This document shows, piece by piece, positions 1-8,743 of a DNA stretch of 64,000 bases (its first letter is position 1; each line of letters starts with the position of its first letter). The notes beneath the pieces are model-generated. The model had not been told where the DNA came from. It did not search any database and saw only the letters and a program-made list of their open reading frames with translations. The position numbers and the translations under genes are program-made. This stretch comes from Planctomycetota bacterium (GTDB lineage Bacteria; Planctomycetota; Planctomycetia; Gemmatales; HRBIN36): positions 62,001 to 126,000 of the forward strand of contig JACTMY010000014.1 of assembly GCA_014584395.1 (NCBI GenBank), written 5' to 3'.

Positions 1-541
1 TCGGCGTCAGTAAATCCATGACCCGGGTCGTTAACGGCTCAGCCCCCGTCTCCAGCTTGAGCCATTCGCGGGGATCGATGGGCGTGAGGGAATCAAAGTC
101 GCGATGCTTAAACTGTTGAGGGTCCGCGCCTTCGATCTTTTCAATGCTAAGGAGCCGCGGACCGCCGCCGTTGGGATTGGGGTTCGGGTCAATTCGCCCC
201 GAAATGAGCAGCCCCGGTCTTAGGCGGAAGCGATCCACCCACTGCTGCGAGACATAGGCATCCCCCGGCTGAGGCGAAAAATGCTTCAGGGGATTGCGCA
301 GAAAGCCATATCCCTTGTCATGGAGATCCAGCACCCCTTCCACCAGATTGCCCGTGGGCGCCTGCTGGGGCAAGTCCGGCCGCTCGCGCGTATGGGGCAC
401 GGCGACAGCCGACCCTCGGCCACCCGGGTAAGTGCGTGGTTTCTGGGGATAGCGCGATCCATGCCCTCCCGCGTGTCTTTTCGCATGTCCGCGTCGGGGA
501 GGATAATCGCTAGACTTTTCGGTTCGGCGTGACGGCCTCAT
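1..541 (-). CDS. rho: Transcription termination factor Rho, 5' part
   Basis: Reading the minus strand from an ATG at 541 gives about 180 residues that run off the window edge. The N-terminus is rich in Arg, Gly and His (for example RRGHAKRHAGGHGSRYP), a basic low-complexity extension of the kind seen in high-GC Rho proteins. It is followed by a cold-shock-like RNA-binding domain (EGVLDLHDKGYGFLRNP) and the linker DFDSLTPIDPREWLKLETG, which is typical of Rho just before the ATPase domain. Rho is the hexameric RNA helicase that terminates transcription. The start overlaps the 3' end of thyX by about 32 bp, which suggests coupled expression. The ATPase part lies outside the window. The assignment is secure; the exact start is chosen as the first ATG in the frame. 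Confidence 0.88.
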   Translation of the reverse strand, partial: MRPSRRTEKSSDYPPRRGHAKRHAGGHGSRYPQKPRTYPGGRGSAVAVPHTRERPDLPQQAPTGNLVEGVLDLHDKGYGFLRNPLKHFSPQPGDAYVSQQWVDRFRLRPGLLISGRIDPNPNPNGGGPRLLSIEKIEGADPQQFKHRDFDSLTPIDPREWLKLETGAEPLTTRVMDLLTP

Positions 542-1253
542 AAGTTCCATCCGGTAAGAGAATCAATTGGTAGTCGGAAAAGAGATTGGGAGCTTCCTGC
601 TGCATTAGCCGCAAAACCTGAATCGCTAGTTTGCGGATCTCCACTTCGGCGTGACGTGAGCCGCGCATTTCGATGAAATGACGCAGCGCGCGGGCATTGG
701 CGGTAACGAAAATCTTGGTCTCCGTGGCGTTGGGCAAGACGCTGCGCGCCGCCTGACGCGCCATTTTACGGCGCGCCGTTTTGTCGGGTTCATCGGTCAT
801 CTTCTCGGCCAACTTCTCGGCCAGTTTCGTGTACGCCGCATGGCTCTGGCGAATCGACTCAAGCCACAGCGCGTGCAACTCCGGATCGTTGGCAATCACG
901 TCCGGTTCCACGTATTCGGCTACGGATTCATCCACATAGCGCTGACTCAACTGCGAATAAGCGAAACCCGCGCGATGCCGGACGAGTTCATGCGTCAGGC
1001 TGCGGCTCACGCCGATGAACAGGAAATTCCAATTGGCGTGCTCCAAAACCGACCCATGCCCTACTTCCAGGATGTGGCCGATGTACGCTGCGTTGCCGCC
1101 AGGCCGCGGCTTGGCAAAGCTCATATAGCAAACACGGCCGGCCGTCTCGACGAGATATTCCCCTGCCACAGTCGTGTCCGATCGCCATTGCTGGACCTCG
1201 TGATCCGCAAGGAATTGTTCCAACACCTCAGCGGAAAGCGACGGGCGCCCCAC
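510..1253 (-). CDS. thyX: Flavin-dependent thymidylate synthase ThyX
   Basis: ThyX makes dTMP from dUMP using methylene-tetrahydrofolate, FAD and NADPH. The family signature RHR followed by a Ser eight residues later is present (R92-H93-R94 ... S103, then Q-R-Y), as are the GHxSVLEH and SRSLTHELVRHR segments that bind FAD and dUMP. The length of 247 residues is normal. The given start is a GTG at 1253. However, the frame stays open upstream for about 135 bp and encodes KVYLVGRP just across that GTG, which resembles the usual first beta-strand of ThyX. No ATG, GTG or TTG occurs upstream in frame, so the true start may be non-canonical. Its 3' end overlaps rho. Confidence 0.93.
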   Translation of the reverse strand: MGRPSLSAEVLEQFLADHEVQQWRSDTTVAGEYLVETAGRVCYMSFAKPRPGGNAAYIGHILEVGHGSVLEHANWNFLFIGVSRSLTHELVRHRAGFAYSQLSQRYVDESVAEYVEPDVIANDPELHALWLESIRQSHAAYTKLAEKLAEKMTDEPDKTARRKMARQAARSVLPNATETKIFVTANARALRHFIEMRGSRHAEVEIRKLAIQVLRLMQQEAPNLFSDYQLILLPDGTYEAVTPNRKV

Positions 1254-1553
1254 GAGGTAAACCTTCGGTTCACGATAAATACGCGGTTCCTGGCTCAGGG
1301 TCAGGTTCCCCTGGTAAAGAAGGTTTTTGGCTGAGCGTCCTTGAAGGCCATGGGATGCAATTGGATGACACCGATAAATAGATCGGTCTGATTAAAAAAG
1401 GGCAGTACTTCCTTAACGACAACGCAATAGATAGGATGGAATGGTCAATCCCAGAACCATTGCCTTGTTGCGGCTCTGCCAGATGTTTGCGAAGGCCCGA
1501 ATGAGGCTTGGAGCATCTTGCACCAAAGCCATGGCAAATCTTCGCTTAAGCGA
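1254..1553. other. Intergenic stretch upstream of thyX
   Basis: I see no separate gene here. The part up to about 1390 is the open upstream extension of the thyX frame on the minus strand. A perfect 12-bp palindrome, TCGCTTAAGCGA, at 1542–1553 abuts the encoded CCA end of the selenocysteine tRNA. Confidence 0.5.
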
Positions 1554-1651
1554 TGGCGGGAGTGTATGGGAATCGAACCCACTGGTGTATTTCTTCAATA
1601 CACCCACTGGTTTTGAAGACCAGGGCCCTCACCAGAGGTACAAACACTCCC
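1554..1651 (-). tRNA. selC: tRNA-Sec (anticodon TCA)
   Basis: On the minus strand an 8-bp acceptor stem (GGGAGTGT with ACACTCCC) is followed by a D-arm. Next come a CTGGT/ACCAG anticodon stem with loop CTTCAAA (anticodon TCA), a long variable arm with an 8-bp stem (GGTGTATT/AATACACC), a T-arm containing TTCGATT, discriminator G and an encoded CCA. The 8-bp acceptor and long extra arm are diagnostic of selenocysteine tRNA rather than a suppressor. It implies that SelA, SelB and SelD and at least one selenoprotein exist elsewhere in the genome; none is recognisable in this window. A perfect palindrome directly follows the CCA. Confidence 0.95.
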
Positions 1652-1955
1652 CAATTCCTGGCCTTCGGATGATTACAGAGTAAGCCTAGTTCCTCATTTC
1701 GTCAAGGTGACCTCGCCTTTTTTCTTTCGTTTCACGCTTGTCAGCATGTAGATCCGCATCGCGTTCTGACGTTGGCACAACTGCCGCTGATCGAAACGCG
1801 TGTGATGGGGAACGTTCTCTATGACAAGACATTTGGACCATGTTGATCCTGTTCGCAGAAGAATCGTCCCCAATTCATCGTGAAACTCTTGACGTACCGA
1901 GAGAGAACATGGAAAAAAGAGTATGGAAAGCCTCTCCAAAACTTAATGGTGACGC
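1652..1955. other. Intergenic region without a recognised gene
   Basis: About 300 bp between the 5' end of tRNA-Sec and the TonB-C gene. It must hold the minus-strand promoter of the tRNA and the plus-strand promoter of the TonB-C gene. The open frames here have no recognisable protein features and I do not call them. Confidence 0.4.
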
Positions 1956-2459
1956 ATGCATGCAGTCTGGCTGGGATTGCTGCTCCTATCGGCTCTGGAT
2001 CGTTTGCACCCTGGACCACCCCATGAGGCGGCCCAGCGCTTTCTTGCCCCAAGTGTAATTTCAACTTCCAGTAAACAAGCGATTCCCAGTCCGGCCAAGC
2101 CGAGCCCCATTCCCTCAATGAAGGATGGCACGGAGCTGCCTCCCCTTCCGGACCCCGTGAAACCCGATTACAACTACGACGAATTGCCAAAGAAAAAACC
2201 CGATCAAGTCGAACCGCAATATCCTGCCGACTCCATCGCCGCCAATGAGCAGGGGCGCGTCATCTTACACGTCTACTTGGATTCTTTTGGCGACGTCATC
2301 GACGTCAAAATTCATCGATCCAGCGGGCATAAAAGATTGGATGAAGCAGCGCTCGCCGCCGTGCGCCAATGGCATTACACTCCCGCGCGCCGCAGCGGCT
2401 TCGCCACCCCCAGCGAGATTCTGGTGCCGATTCGCTTTGTCATTAAGGAATCCGCTTGA
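1956..2459 (+). CDS. TonB C-terminal domain protein
   Basis: The 167-residue protein starts with a short hydrophobic segment (AVWLGLLLLSAL) that could be a signal or anchor. A Pro/Lys-rich linker follows, and then a C-terminal TonB-like fold from about residue 90. The fold includes EPQYPADSIAANEQGRVIL, a DVIDVKIHRSSG segment and LDEAALAAVRQWHYTPAR, the usual TonB_C consensus. TonB proteins span the periplasm and pass energy from ExbB/ExbD to outer-membrane receptors, but no exbBD is nearby. A stand-alone TonB-C protein of this size may instead be a periplasmic structural or binding module. The domain call is firm; the cellular role is open. Confidence 0.8.
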   Translation: MHAVWLGLLLLSALDRLHPGPPHEAAQRFLAPSVISTSSKQAIPSPAKPSPIPSMKDGTELPPLPDPVKPDYNYDELPKKKPDQVEPQYPADSIAANEQGRVILHVYLDSFGDVIDVKIHRSSGHKRLDEAALAAVRQWHYTPARRSGFATPSEILVPIRFVIKESA

Positions 2460-2643
2460 AACCTAGTCAAACAGACTCGAAAAGAAACTTAGGTCGAACC
2501 TCATAAGCCTCATTGCGTCTTGACTCGTTTTCCGTTATGTTGCTGAACGACTCAGCATCTTTTTCTATCTAAGTCTGCACGCAAGAGGAGAATGGACAAG
2601 CTCAAGCATGAGCCGATAGCCAACGCATACTCTCGGAGCAAGC

Positions 2644-3945
2644 ATGACCGACACCTCCATGCCAGTGAAAGACTCAAGCAAGCATCGCCGCCATGCTTGC
2701 TTGAGCTTGGCCATGCTGGTGTTGGTTTTGTTTCTCCTCACCAAGTGGTATGACCTGGCCAATCAAATGACTTTGGTTTCGTCGGCTTCCTCCCCTGCTC
2801 CCCCCAACACCAAATCCGACCTCTATCGCGCCGCCGAGCATTCCGGCGGTTTTGGCATTGTGTTGGGACTGGTCCTGTCGCTGTTCGTCTGGCATCCGCG
2901 CCGCGTCCTCGGTTTGCTGCCCTGGGCGAGCCTGGTTTTAGCGGGCTGTTTTTTTCTATTGCCCTATCAAAACGGACTGGTCGTCACGGCGTTCTTCACC
3001 GGCATGAGCGCGGGTCTAATGGCTTGGCCGCTCATGATCACCTTGCTCCGTCAAATCGGCCTGACCGGGCCGCTGCCCGCTCAAGGGTTGGGATGGTTCT
3101 CGGTGTTGGCGGTCGCAGGGTTGGTCGGCGCCTACAGCTTGCGGATCGTCCTGACCAAGCTGCCCTTGCAGCATGTTTATCATGGCCTGACGGCGGCCGC
3201 GGTCGTCCTCACTATATCATGCTGGTTTTTCCTGGCTCAGCATGCCCTGGAAGTCGTGCTTGAACTGCTTTTCATGCCCATGTATCGCTTCACGTTCTTG
3301 GGGCCAGGGGTCCAGCAAATCCCGCCGGACGGGCCACTCATTGTGATCGCCAATCATTCGTGCATGTTGGACCCTTTTTTCCTGGGCAAGATCGTTCCCC
3401 GCAAGATCATCCCCATCATGACCGCTAAGTATTACGATCTCCCCGTGATACGCTGGTTCATGAAGCACATGGTCGGAACGATTCGCGTCCCGGTTTCGAG
3501 CCGCAAAACGGAAGCCCCGGAGCTGGACGAAGCGATCGCGCGCTTGGATCAAGGACAATGTCTGGTGATCTTTCCCGAAGGCAAACTGCGGCGGGAAGAA
3601 AACGTGGAGCTGCAGTACTTTTCCCAAGGCATCTGGCGCATCTTGAAGGAACGGCCCAACACGCCCATCGTGGCCGCCTGGATCGACGGCGCCTGGGGTA
3701 GTTTTCTCTCTTATCGCCATGGTCCTCCCGGACGCGGCAAGGGGCTGGACTGGTTTCGCCCCATTCGCATGGTGGTGCACTCCCCGATTACACTGCCCAC
3801 TGACATTTTAGCCACTCACCAAGCCACCCGACGCTACTTGACCGACCTGGTCGGTTCGTTGCGACACCATCTCGTGACAGAACCCAACTTGGCTGCTTCG
3901 GAACCACAAACTGCTCAGCAACCTGAGAAGATTGAATCGGAGTAA
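2644..3945 (+). CDS. Membrane 1-acyl-glycerol-phosphate acyltransferase (PlsC type)
   Basis: A 433-residue protein. Residues 1–215 form an N-terminal membrane region with several hydrophobic segments (for example SLAMLVLVLFLLT and GLVLSLFVW). A PlsC-type acyltransferase domain follows from about 225. Its block I is N237-H238-S239 with D243, giving the catalytic H(x4)D, and the block III FPEG motif is at 310–313. Family members move an acyl group to lysophosphatidic acid or a related lysophospholipid at the membrane. The N-terminal half resembles the transporter-like domain fused to PlsC in some bacteria, but it is too short for a full MFS fold. A second acyltransferase is fused to an acyl-AMP ligase at 17.3–19.6 kb. 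Confidence 0.82.
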   Translation: MTDTSMPVKDSSKHRRHACLSLAMLVLVLFLLTKWYDLANQMTLVSSASSPAPPNTKSDLYRAAEHSGGFGIVLGLVLSLFVWHPRRVLGLLPWASLVLAGCFFLLPYQNGLVVTAFFTGMSAGLMAWPLMITLLRQIGLTGPLPAQGLGWFSVLAVAGLVGAYSLRIVLTKLPLQHVYHGLTAAAVVLTISCWFFLAQHALEVVLELLFMPMYRFTFLGPGVQQIPPDGPLIVIANHSCMLDPFFLGKIVPRKIIPIMTAKYYDLPVIRWFMKHMVGTIRVPVSSRKTEAPELDEAIARLDQGQCLVIFPEGKLRREENVELQYFSQGIWRILKERPNTPIVAAWIDGAWGSFLSYRHGPPGRGKGLDWFRPIRMVVHSPITLPTDILATHQATRRYLTDLVGSLRHHLVTEPNLAASEPQTAQQPEKIESE

Positions 3946-4104
3946 AACGACGTAAATAGTGAACCGCATTTATGCACTTCTTGGCCATGACCACAAATGC
4001 AGGAAATCGACCCCGTATTCCAGCGATTTCACTAGGATTCCATCGATTCTTCTGTCAAAGCCCTTTTTCAATGATTGAGCCAGCAAGGCCTGGATTGGGT
4101 TGAA

Positions 4105-4132
4105 TTGACTCTTTTCACTTCCTCCCTAAGAT
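4105..4132 (+). promoter_or_regulatory. Candidate promoter of rpsB–tsf
   Basis: TTGACT at 4105–4110 and TAAGAT at 4127–4132 are separated by 16 bp and lie about 90 bp before rpsB. The match to the sigma-70 consensus is moderate and by eye only. Confidence 0.4.
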
Positions 4133-4175
4133 AAATACCTCTTCTGAGCGGATGAATGGTTCGTCCGTGGGTAAA

Positions 4176-4197
4176 GATGGTTGCCTTTTTAACCATC
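4176..4197 (+). promoter_or_regulatory. Hairpin in the rpsB leader
   Basis: GATGGTT (4176–4182) and AACCATC (4191–4197) can form a 7-bp stem with a GCCTTTTT loop, ending 27 nt before the rpsB start. The position fits an autoregulatory S2-binding leader, but the loop does not let me assign a known leader family. Confidence 0.35.
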
Positions 4198-4224
4198 CCA
4201 TAGGTTACCAATCGGGAGCATTTT

Positions 4225-5049
4225 GTGGCGATTGTTCAAGTCAAAGAGTTGATCGAGGCCGGAGTTCATTTCGGCCACCGTGCCAGTCGATGGAATCCTA
4301 AAATGCGGCCGTACATTTACGGCAAACGCAATTTGATACACATCATCGACTTGCGCGAGACGTTGCGCGGCTTGTTGCGAGCTTGCAAATATCTTACCCA
4401 AGTCTCGAGTCAAGGCAAACTCACCCTGTTCGTCGGCACCAAACGCCAAGCTAAGGAAATCGTGGAGCGTGAAGCCGCCAAGATTGGCATGCCGGTCGTG
4501 AGCGAACGCTGGCTGGGCGGCACGTTGACCAACTTCCGAACCATCCGCAGCCGACTGCAGCGTTTACAGGAATTGGAAGACCTCGAAGCCTCCGGCCAGA
4601 TTCACACCTTCAGCAAAAAGATGATCTCATCGCTGACGCGCGAACGGGTTAAAATTTCCCGCAATTTGCAAGGGATTCGCGAGATGAATCGCATCCCGGA
4701 GGCCATGGTGGTGGTCGATCCACGCCGCGAACATAATGCCGTGGCGGAAGCCCGCAAAATGGGCGTCACGACGATCGCCTTGATCGACACGGATAGCGAC
4801 CCCGACACGGTCGACCTGCCGATCCCGGGCAACGACGACAGTATTCGCTCGATTGAACTCGTCGTCTCCAAATTGGCGGCGGCCATCCAGGAAGGCAAGG
4901 CCAACGTGAAAATGGAAGATTTGCGTCCCGTGCCCCAAGGCCCTTCGCTGGGCGTGGAACGTCGTCCGCGCCGCCCCGCTCCTGGCAAGGAAAGGGAACG
5001 CGAGTCGAGCGAGAAACCCGAAGTTGGCACCGAACCGGCCGCTTCCTAA
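4225..5049 (+). CDS. rpsB: 30S ribosomal protein S2
   Basis: Begins at a GTG preceded by CGGGAG. The 274-residue product shows the S2 hallmarks [20 protein letters not shown], the [14 protein letters not shown] strand and the segment [15 protein letters not shown]. It binds the 30S head-body junction and is needed to load S1. The last ~35 residues form a charged tail ([20 protein letters not shown]) beyond the usual S2 end. The gene sits 120 bp before tsf, the near-universal rpsB–tsf order, and the two probably share a promoter and the terminator at 6064. The identity is certain. Confidence 0.98.
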   Translation: MAIVQVKELIEAGVHFGHRASRWNPKMRPYIYGKRNLIHIIDLRETLRGLLRACKYLTQVSSQGKLTLFVGTKRQAKEIVEREAAKIGMPVVSERWLGGTLTNFRTIRSRLQRLQELEDLEASGQIHTFSKKMISSLTRERVKISRNLQGIREMNRIPEAMVVVDPRREHNAVAEARKMGVTTIALIDTDSDPDTVDLPIPGNDDSIRSIELVVSKLAAAIQEGKANVKMEDLRPVPQGPSLGVERRPRRPAPGKERERESSEKPEVGTEPAAS

Positions 5050-5169
5050 TATCGTCCATCCTAGGACCACCAGGCGAGAGGGTTCGAACCAAGGCCCGCT
5101 CGCCTTGTTTTTCTAACCGAGCCAATCACTCATTGATCCCACAAGGTTGCTAGAGGAGTCGAATGCACC

Positions 5170-6033
5170 ATGGCCACGATTACCGCGGAAACCGTCAAAA
5201 AGCTGCGTGACATGACGGATCGCCCCATGATGGAATGCAAGGCCGCCCTGACCGAAGCGGAAGGCGACTTGCAAAAGGCAGTCAAGATTTTGCGCGAAAA
5301 AAACTCGAAGATCATGGCCGGCAAAGCTGAGCGTGAAACCGCGGAAGGGCGCATCGGGATTGCCATTCATCCGGCAACGCAAACAGCGGCCATCATCGAA
5401 GTGCGCTGCGAAAGCGCCCCCGTCGCCAAATCGGACGCCTTCATGAAGCTCGTCGATGATCTGGCCGAGCATTTGACCCTGACGGCCACGGCCCCGTCTT
5501 CGGTGGAAGAATTGTTGCAACAACCGTTGCAGCAGAAGCCCAGCATGACGATCAACGAACGCGTGGCGGAAGTGGTCGGCATCATTCGCGAAAACATGAA
5601 GGTGGCCCGCTTCAAAATCCTACAGGGTGGCCATTTCGGGAAATACGTCCACTTCGATGGGTCCGTGGGCGTGGTCCTGCAGGTCGAAGGCGAGACCGCT
5701 GACGATGAACTGCTCAAGGACATTTGCATGCACATTACCGCCAAGCAGCCCATCGCGGTCCATCGGGACGCCATCGATCCCAAGGTCATCGAAAACGAGA
5801 AGGAGATCGCCAGGGCTCAGATCGCCGCCGACCCGAAGAACCAGGGCAAGCCGGCCAACATCGTCGAAAAGATCATGGAAGGGAAAATTAAGACCTGGCT
5901 GCAAGAAAACGTCCTGATCGATCAACCGTTCGTCAAGGACGACACGAAAACAGTGGATCAATTGTTGAAAGCCGCCAAGCTCACGCCCAAGACGTTCATT
6001 CGCTTCCGCGTGGGTGAATTGTCGTCCAACTAA
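5170..6033 (+). CDS. tsf: Elongation factor Ts
   Basis: EF-Ts is the nucleotide exchange factor that recycles EF-Tu from GDP to GTP. The N-terminal UBA-like domain carries the signature VKKLRDMTDRPMMECKAALT with the downstream GDLQKAVKIL. The body includes the core-domain segments GRIGIAIHP and VEVVGIIRENMKVARF. At 287 residues it is a normal full-length EF-Ts. It follows rpsB in the classical order and is closed by a strong intrinsic terminator 30 bp downstream. Confidence 0.98.
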   Translation: MATITAETVKKLRDMTDRPMMECKAALTEAEGDLQKAVKILREKNSKIMAGKAERETAEGRIGIAIHPATQTAAIIEVRCESAPVAKSDAFMKLVDDLAEHLTLTATAPSSVEELLQQPLQQKPSMTINERVAEVVGIIRENMKVARFKILQGGHFGKYVHFDGSVGVVLQVEGETADDELLKDICMHITAKQPIAVHRDAIDPKVIENEKEIARAQIAADPKNQGKPANIVEKIMEGKIKTWLQENVLIDQPFVKDDTKTVDQLLKAAKLTPKTFIRFRVGELSSN

Positions 6034-6063
6034 CGGTTGTCCTATTCGCCTCCGAAAAACGCC

Positions 6064-6094
6064 AAGCACTCGAGACCACCTCGAGTGCTTTTTT
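6064..6094 (+). terminator. Intrinsic terminator of rpsB–tsf
   Basis: AAGCACTCGAG (6064–6074) pairs with CTCGAGTGCTT (6080–6090) in a perfect 11-bp stem with a 5-nt loop, and a run of T follows immediately. Confidence 0.93.
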
Positions 6095-6195
6095 AATTCC
6101 TGATGAAGCCGGTCGATCTGGATGGCATTTGACTGCAGGGGCTTTTATACTGAGGCCATTCCTGACTCCCCACCCCGCCGATTGGAGAAGTCCTC

Positions 6196-7470
6196 GTGCG
6201 CAAACTCTTGATTATTGGCCTTTCCTGCCTGGTGATGGGGTCCGCGCTGGCTTTTTCCCGATGGGAACCCGCTGCAACGTTCATCCCGCAAAGCGAGCGC
6301 AACCCCTGGAATCACTTGCAATTCAACGACAGTGCCGATTCGTTTCAGTTCATTATTATTTCCGACCGCACGGGAGGTCATCGAGCCAACATCTTTTCCA
6401 AAGCCGTTGAACAGATCAATCTCTTGCAACCCGAATTCGTCCTCTCCGTGGGCGATCTGATCGAAGGATACACGGAAGATCGCGCCAAACTGGACAATGA
6501 ATGGCGCGAGTTCGAACGGTTCATCGGTCAATTGCAAGTGCCCTTCTTTTACGTTCCTGGGAATCACGATGTCACCAACCCGGTCATGCTGCAGCTTTGG
6601 AAGGATAAGTTTGGCCGAGACTATTTCCACTTTGTGTACAAGAACGTCCTCTTCCTCTGCCTCAACACGGAAGACGGCACCAAGGATCGCCGAGCCGCCC
6701 GGATCGGTCCGGAGCAAATCGAATACGCCCGCAAGGCTTTGGCGGAGAATTCCAACGTTCGCTGGACCATCATCGCCATGCACAAACCCATCTGGAATCA
6801 CAGCGACGTGGATGCCAATGGGTGGAAGGAAGTGGAAGCCATGATGCTCGATCGCCCGTACACCGTGTTTTGCGGGCACGTCCATCGCTATGAGAAGACG
6901 GTTCGGCACGGCCGATCTTATTATCAACTGGCTACCACGGGCGGGGGCAGCAAGCTCAGGGGGCAGGAATACGGCGAATTTGACCACGTCGTGTGGGTGA
7001 CCATGAAGGCCAACGGTCCGGTCCTCGCCAACGTCATGCTCGATGGCATTCTCAGTGAAAATCTAGTAGCACCGAAGACGGTAGAACCAGGCGTCTCCAC
7101 TGCCAGCCGCAAGGAATGTTTGCCCGTGCGCGGCCGCGTCTACGTCGATGGCAAACCAGCTCACGGAGCCATCGTGACCTTTTACTCCTTCGATGAACGC
7201 AACAACCGTTACAACTACGTCGCCGATGGCCGCGTGGTGGAAGATGGCTCCTTTTTGATGTCCACCTATACGCCTTTCGACGGCGTCCCTGCGGGCGATT
7301 ACACCGTTACCCTGTCATGGCAGGAGCGACCGACGCCGAGCGATCGTCCCAGCGGGCCGCAAAAAGTCCCCGCGCGCTACACCGATGCCCGGCGCTCCCT
7401 CCTCAAGGCCGCGGTGCGCGTGGGTGGAAACGATCTCCTTATCGAGGTAAAATCCGAAGAGACGAAATAA
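6196..7470 (+). CDS. Secreted calcineurin-like metallophosphoesterase
   Basis: A GTG start gives 424 residues with a signal peptide (RKLLIIGLSCLVMGSALA). The phosphoesterase domain spans about residues 50–290 and shows SVGDLIEG, PGNHDVTN, AMHKPIW and CGHVHRYE, which supply most of the two-metal ligands. The first motif is unusual: the common DxH is D-R-T here (IISDRTGG). A C-terminal module from about 310 (VRGRVYVDGKPAHGAIVTFYS) looks like a carboxypeptidase-regulatory or transthyretin-like beta sandwich, common in planctomycete exported proteins. The substrate is unknown. A rhomboid gene follows 21 bp downstream, so they may be cotranscribed. Confidence 0.85.
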   Translation: MRKLLIIGLSCLVMGSALAFSRWEPAATFIPQSERNPWNHLQFNDSADSFQFIIISDRTGGHRANIFSKAVEQINLLQPEFVLSVGDLIEGYTEDRAKLDNEWREFERFIGQLQVPFFYVPGNHDVTNPVMLQLWKDKFGRDYFHFVYKNVLFLCLNTEDGTKDRRAARIGPEQIEYARKALAENSNVRWTIIAMHKPIWNHSDVDANGWKEVEAMMLDRPYTVFCGHVHRYEKTVRHGRSYYQLATTGGGSKLRGQEYGEFDHVVWVTMKANGPVLANVMLDGILSENLVAPKTVEPGVSTASRKECLPVRGRVYVDGKPAHGAIVTFYSFDERNNRYNYVADGRVVEDGSFLMSTYTPFDGVPAGDYTVTLSWQERPTPSDRPSGPQKVPARYTDARRSLLKAAVRVGGNDLLIEVKSEETK

Positions 7471-7491
7471 CTCGACGGCGGAAGCACCTCC

Positions 7492-8472
7492 ATGGGCATC
7501 CAGGATCGCGACTATATTCGCTCGGAATCCAGACTCTCCTGGATGCCTGCCTCCAGCCCATGGGCCAAGTTCCTGTTCTTTTTCCTCATCTGTTTCTACT
7601 TGGCGCAGTTGATCAGTTGGTCCTCTGGCAGAGGTCATGACAGCCTGACGACTTTTTGCCGGCTGGATTCCTCGGCGATTTTCGAGAGGCTCCAGGTTTG
7701 GCGTCTGGTGACGGCCATCTTCGTGCATGATCCCTCCATGCCCTGGTCGATGATGCTCAACCTCTATTTCCTTTGGGTGTTCGGACAACTTTTCGAGGAA
7801 ATGGAGGGAGCCAAGAAGTTTTTCCTCTACTACTTCGGCGTGGGCTTCTTCGCCAACTTCGTCATTGCCCTAAGTGGTCAATTTTGGCCTGTGCTCGCGC
7901 CAGGGCCGGCGTTCGCCGGTGAAAACCTTCCCCCATGGTTTTCCCGCGCCTCGGGCTGGGCGACCTTTTATTATGGCTCCTCTGGCAGCCTGGTCGGACT
8001 CGGCCTCTGGTTGGCGCTCAAGCATCCTGATCGCATGCATCCTTTTGCGTTCCTCTTTGTCCTGCCCATCAAGACGCAGGCGGTGGTGTACGCTGGTCTG
8101 GACTGGATGACCTACCTCGACCCAACGCATGGCGGATTCTGGCTGGCGGCCATTGGGCATGCCGCAGCGGCCGGGGTCGCCTTCGTCGCTTTTGCATACG
8201 TCCATGAATGGAGACTGCCATGGCGAGGGTGGATGAAACGTGGAACCAGGCATCAACCAGCCCGAACCGTTCCGCAAAGTCAACCTCGTTCAGGCAAGCC
8301 CCATCTTGATCCTGAAGCACCGTCGTCTGCGCTCACGCCGCCAGCTTCATGGGAATCGCAGTTGGATGCCGTGCTGGCCAAATTAGCCCAAGTGGGACGC
8401 GACCAATTGACGGAAGCAGAAAAAGGCATCCTTGAAAAGGCGAGCGAGAATTACCGTCGACGCCGCGGTTAA
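7492..8472 (+). CDS. Rhomboid family intramembrane serine protease
   Basis: A 326-residue polytopic membrane protein. The catalytic Ser lies in G162-S163-S164-G165 (YYGSSGSLVG) and the catalytic His in IGH223AAAAG. The segment WRLVTAIFVHDPSMPWSMMLNLYFLWVFG matches the conserved L1 loop and second helix of rhomboids. The soluble C-terminal ~90 residues end with a short helical piece (LDAVLAKLAQVGRDQLTEAEKGIL) found in bacterial rhomboid-like proteins. Rhomboids cut substrates inside the membrane; the target is unknown. The gene lies between a secreted phosphoesterase and an FmdB-type protein. Confidence 0.87.
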   Translation: MGIQDRDYIRSESRLSWMPASSPWAKFLFFFLICFYLAQLISWSSGRGHDSLTTFCRLDSSAIFERLQVWRLVTAIFVHDPSMPWSMMLNLYFLWVFGQLFEEMEGAKKFFLYYFGVGFFANFVIALSGQFWPVLAPGPAFAGENLPPWFSRASGWATFYYGSSGSLVGLGLWLALKHPDRMHPFAFLFVLPIKTQAVVYAGLDWMTYLDPTHGGFWLAAIGHAAAAGVAFVAFAYVHEWRLPWRGWMKRGTRHQPARTVPQSQPRSGKPHLDPEAPSSALTPPASWESQLDAVLAKLAQVGRDQLTEAEKGILEKASENYRRRRG

Positions 8473-8495
8473 AGATTTGGAGTGGAGGACCGAAC

Positions 8496-8729
8496 ATGCC
8501 GCTTTACGAATTTCAATGCACGCAATGCCATCGTGAGTTTGAAGAGTTGGTGTTTCATACCGATGAAGTCATTCAATGCCCCGAATGCCAGAGCCAAGAT
8601 GTTCAGCGCAAAATCAGCCTCCCTGGCATACCCGCCATGAAGGCGGAGAGTGTGCCCACCTTTACTGGAAGTTGCGCCGCGCAAGGGCCGCCTTGTGGGC
8701 CGCGGTGTGCTCGTTTCGCTGACGGGTAA
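8496..8729 (+). CDS. FmdB-type zinc ribbon protein
   Basis: A 77-residue protein with the regulatory zinc-ribbon pattern MPLYEFQCTQCHREFE, then CPECQSQDVQRKISLPG. The two CxxC pairs would hold one zinc ion. The C-terminal tail has extra Cys residues (SCAAQGPPCGPRCA). FmdB-family proteins are widespread and mostly of unknown function. The gene starts 23 bp after the rhomboid gene and its end faces the minus-strand dehydrogenase gene 14 bp away. Confidence 0.85.
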   Translation: MPLYEFQCTQCHREFEELVFHTDEVIQCPECQSQDVQRKISLPGIPAMKAESVPTFTGSCAAQGPPCGPRCARFADG

Positions 8730-8743
8730 GCCGCTCGGGTCCG

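Noticed and set aside
678..1334. Long open frame on the plus strand opposite thyX
   Set aside because: It is the antisense of a certain gene and shows no protein family features.
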